Positions 6,281 through 7,808 of a DNA stretch of 7,808 bases are shown piece by piece. The position numbers and the translations under genes were made by a program. The first letter of the stretch is position 1. Every line of letters begins with the position of its first letter. Location: contig CAKZLT010000328.1 of assembly GCA_937127195.1 (NCBI GenBank), positions 1-7,808 of the forward strand. The letters are read 5' to 3'. This DNA comes from an uncultured Saprospiraceae bacterium (GTDB lineage Bacteria > Bacteroidota > Bacteroidia > Chitinophagales > Saprospiraceae). The notes beneath the pieces were generated by a model. The model was not told the origin of the DNA. It worked only from the letters and a program-made list of their open reading frames with translations, and did no database searches.

Positions 6281-7462
6281 ATGGCAAAAAGAGATTTTTA
6301 CGAGATACTGGGCGTTCAGAAAGGAGCAGATGAAGCAGCGATAAAAAAAGCTTATCGAAAGACGGCTATGAAATATCACCCAGACCGTAATCCTGATAAT
6401 AAAGACGCAGAAGAGAAATTTAAGGAAGCGGCAGAGGCTTACGAAATATTGAGTGATGCACAAAAACGCGCTCGTTATGACCGATTTGGTCATGCTGGCG
6501 TAAGTGGTAATGCTGGTGGTCGCGGTGGTTTTCACGGTGGTCAAGGCGGTATGACAATGGATGATATTTTCTCGCAATTCGGTGATATATTTGGTGGCGG
6601 AAGTGGTGGCGGAAGCCCTTTTGGTTCTTTCTTTGGCGGTCAAGGTGGCGGTCAGCGTCGCGCTACTGGCGAACGTGGCTCTAATCTTCGTATCAAAGTA
6701 AAAATGACTCTGGATGAAATCGCTAATGGCGTAACCAAAAAAATCAAAGTCAAAAAACAAATTAGTTGTAAAAAATGTAGTGGTTCTGGTGCGAAAAATT
6801 CAAACGCAGTCGCTACCTGTACAACTTGTAACGGTGCAGGACAGGTCAGAAGAGTATCTAATACTTTCTTAGGGCAAATGCAAACAACCGTTACTTGTCC
6901 GACGTGTAGCGGTTCTGGTAAAATGGTCACGGATAAGTGTAAATCTTGTTCTGGTGATGGTCGCGAATATGGCGAAGAGACGATTAGTATCGAAATTCCT
7001 GCTGGTGTAGGAGATGGAATGCAATTGTCTATGCGTGGAAAAGGAAACGCAGGTAAAAAAGGCGGTGGAAATGGTGATTTACTTATCAACATTGAAGAGG
7101 TCGAAGATGATTTCTTAAAAAGAGATGGTAGTAATTTGATATATGAATTGTATGTCAATTTTGCAGATGCAGCACTCGGAACATCGGTAGAAGTACCAAC
7201 AATCGAAGCTAAAGTTCGCATCAAAATACCAGCAGGAACGCAAGCAGGTAAGATTTTTAGATTAAAAGGAAAAGGATTACCTTCTGTTCAGAGCTATGGA
7301 AAAGGTGACCAATTGATTCATGTGAATATTTGGACTCCGAAAAAACTAAGTAGCGATGACCGAAAATTATTAGAAAAAATGCGCAATATGCCAAATTTTC
7401 ACCCTAATCCAGCAAAGGGCGAACGAGGTTGGTTTGATAAGATGAAAGATTATTTTAATTAA
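6281..7462 (+). CDS. dnaJ: Chaperone protein DnaJ (type I Hsp40)
   Basis: DnaJ binds unfolded clients and stimulates DnaK ATPase through its J domain, as a cytoplasmic dimer. The 393-residue product has the full type I order. The J domain is residues 1-70, with RDFYEILGV and the invariant HPD at 33-35. A Gly/Phe-rich linker follows (about 71-128, with the DIFSQFGDIFGG segment). Four CxxCxGxG zinc repeats are at 163-170, 180-187, 206-213 and 220-227; the last reads CKSCSGDG. The C-terminal client-binding domains run from about 230 to 365 (IEIPAGVGDGMQLSMRGKGNAG; VRIKIPAGTQAGKIFRLKGKG). The length is normal (370-390). The start ATG gives MAKRDFYE, the standard DnaJ N-terminus, after an A-rich leader typical of the phylum. 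It lies downstream of grpE across a hairpin. The stop codon falls inside the left 14-bp direct repeat of a palindromic element (7457-7644). Confidence 0.98.
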   Translation: MAKRDFYEILGVQKGADEAAIKKAYRKTAMKYHPDRNPDNKDAEEKFKEAAEAYEILSDAQKRARYDRFGHAGVSGNAGGRGGFHGGQGGMTMDDIFSQFGDIFGGGSGGGSPFGSFFGGQGGGQRRATGERGSNLRIKVKMTLDEIANGVTKKIKVKKQISCKKCSGSGAKNSNAVATCTTCNGAGQVRRVSNTFLGQMQTTVTCPTCSGSGKMVTDKCKSCSGDGREYGEETISIEIPAGVGDGMQLSMRGKGNAGKKGGGNGDLLINIEEVEDDFLKRDGSNLIYELYVNFADAALGTSVEVPTIEAKVRIKIPAGTQAGKIFRLKGKGLPSVQSYGKGDQLIHVNIWTPKKLSSDDRKLLEKMRNMPNFHPNPAKGERGWFDKMKDYFN

Positions 7463-7644
7463 AAAATAAGATAACTATTCAGAAACGAGAAACGAGACCG
7501 CCCTACGGACTGCGAGAAGCGAGACTTGCTTTTTGCAGACAGGTCAGTGTTGTTGTAGCACTTTTTCTACCTGCTTCACGCTCTATCTCGCTTCTCGTAG
7601 GCCAAAGGGCGGTCTTGTCTCTTGGTTCTAAATTAAAAAATAAG
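7457..7644. repeat. MITE-like palindromic element with 14-bp flanking direct repeats
   Basis: AATTAAAAAATAAG occurs exactly at 7457-7470 and again at 7631-7644. Between them is a 155-bp imperfect palindrome: the arms 7478-7524 and 7586-7632 align without gaps as reverse complements at about 38 of 47 positions, including a perfect 12-bp inner block (CGAGAAGCGAGA / TCTCGCTTCTCG) and a perfect AGACCGCCC / GGGCGGTCT block. The 61-nt centre (7525-7585) has further small pairings (CAGGT/ACCTG, AGTG/CACT). Its GC content is above the surroundings and it encodes nothing. This fits a small non-autonomous mobile element or REP-like palindrome with target duplication covering the dnaJ stop. Caveats are that the direct repeat is AT-rich, the right copy overlaps the arm by 2 bp, and 7 nt separate the left copy from its arm. 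Confidence 0.6.
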
Positions 7645-7658
7645 TCAATATATTATAT

Positions 7659-7697
7659 AAGGGTCGGATGCTATTAAAGTATCCGACCTTTCGTTTT
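7659..7697 (+). terminator. Intrinsic terminator downstream of dnaJ
   Basis: GGTCGGAT (7662-7669) pairs with ATCCGACC (7681-7688). G-U and A-U pairs extend this to a 13-pair stem (7659-7671 with 7679-7691), closed by a TATTAAA loop. It is followed on the plus strand by TTTCGTTTT. Polarity suits the end of the dnaJ transcript, about 200 nt after the stop codon with the palindromic element in between. It also lies just past the stop of the convergent frame at 7696 and may serve both strands, though the minus-strand T-tract is poor. Confidence 0.75.
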
Positions 7698-7808
7698 ATA
7701 ATTCTGTTTCCTGTTTTACCACACCTTCTACAATCAAAAATTGACCTAAAATATAGGTAATCATAATTATTAAATTAGGCATTCGTATCATTAAATCTTC
7801 TGCTTTGA
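7696..7808 (-). CDS. 3' end of an unidentified minus-strand gene, cut by the window edge
   Basis: An open minus-strand frame enters from the right edge and ends at TAA (7696-7698), giving 36 residues: KAEDLMIRMPNLIIMITYIL, then GQFLIVEGVVKQETEL. The central part (about residues 11-26) is hydrophobic enough for a membrane segment; the tail is polar. The other two minus frames hit stops within a few codons of the edge, and the end coincides with the dnaJ terminator, which supports a convergent gene tail. The IRxPNLIIxxTxIL stretch is loosely like the first helix of UbiA-type prenyltransferases, but there it would be N-terminal, so I do not assign it. A tiny protein starting at the ATG codon of residue 6 is another possibility. 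Confidence 0.42.
   Translation of the reverse strand, partial: KAEDLMIRMPNLIIMITYILGQFLIVEGVVKQETEL

Noticed and set aside
6540..6660. GGTGGTCAAGGCGG-like short repeats
   Set aside because: They encode the Gly/Phe-rich linker of DnaJ and are explained by that protein sequence.
6254..7224. Two open minus-strand frames antisense to dnaJ
   Set aside because: DnaJ coding on the plus strand is unambiguous, and these frames are compositional shadows without known domains.
1..7808. CRISPR arrays, tRNA or rRNA genes, integrase or transposase genes
   Set aside because: No regularly spaced repeats, cloverleaf-like segments or matching coding motifs were seen on either strand.

Overview
The window looks like a chromosomal piece of an AT-rich Bacteroidota genome, probably an environmental or marine lineage; I would not go below phylum. 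The evidence is a secreted protein with a type IX secretion (Por/T9SS) type A C-terminal sorting domain, a TAnnTTTG-type -7 promoter box ahead of grpE, mostly A-rich rather than Shine-Dalgarno leaders, and a grpE-dnaJ pair with no hrcA in view.

Layout. Positions 170-5085 hold four genes, all on the minus strand. Reading right to left they are a HisC-like PLP aminotransferase, a YdjA-type nitroreductase, a prohibitin/SPFH membrane protein, and a T9SS-exported protein with a choice-of-anchor/MAM-like N-terminus. They are separated by 142 to 338 bp, so they look like single units rather than an operon. After a divergent intergenic region (5086-5431), the plus strand carries grpE (5432-6154) and dnaJ (6281-7462). 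These are the nucleotide-exchange factor and J-domain partner of DnaK, which is not in the window. A terminator-like hairpin lies between them. The right edge (7696-7808) holds the last 36 codons of an unidentified minus-strand frame convergent with dnaJ.

The genes are ordinary housekeeping or cell-envelope functions and do not form a pathway with each other, apart from GrpE and DnaJ. No defence system, CRISPR array, integrase, transposase, tRNA or rRNA was seen.

The unusual content is intergenic. There is a 155-bp imperfect palindrome just after dnaJ, with gap-free 47-nt arms and 14-bp direct repeats at its edges; it resembles a small non-autonomous mobile element that duplicated its target. 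There is a perfect 27-bp inverted repeat at 2084-2155 and a perfect 21-bp inverted repeat at 3918-3971. Both have a T-run on the 5' side and an A-run on the 3' side, the reverse of a normal terminator. Conventional terminator-like hairpins are seen after prohibitin, after grpE and after dnaJ, so the two reversed ones stand out.
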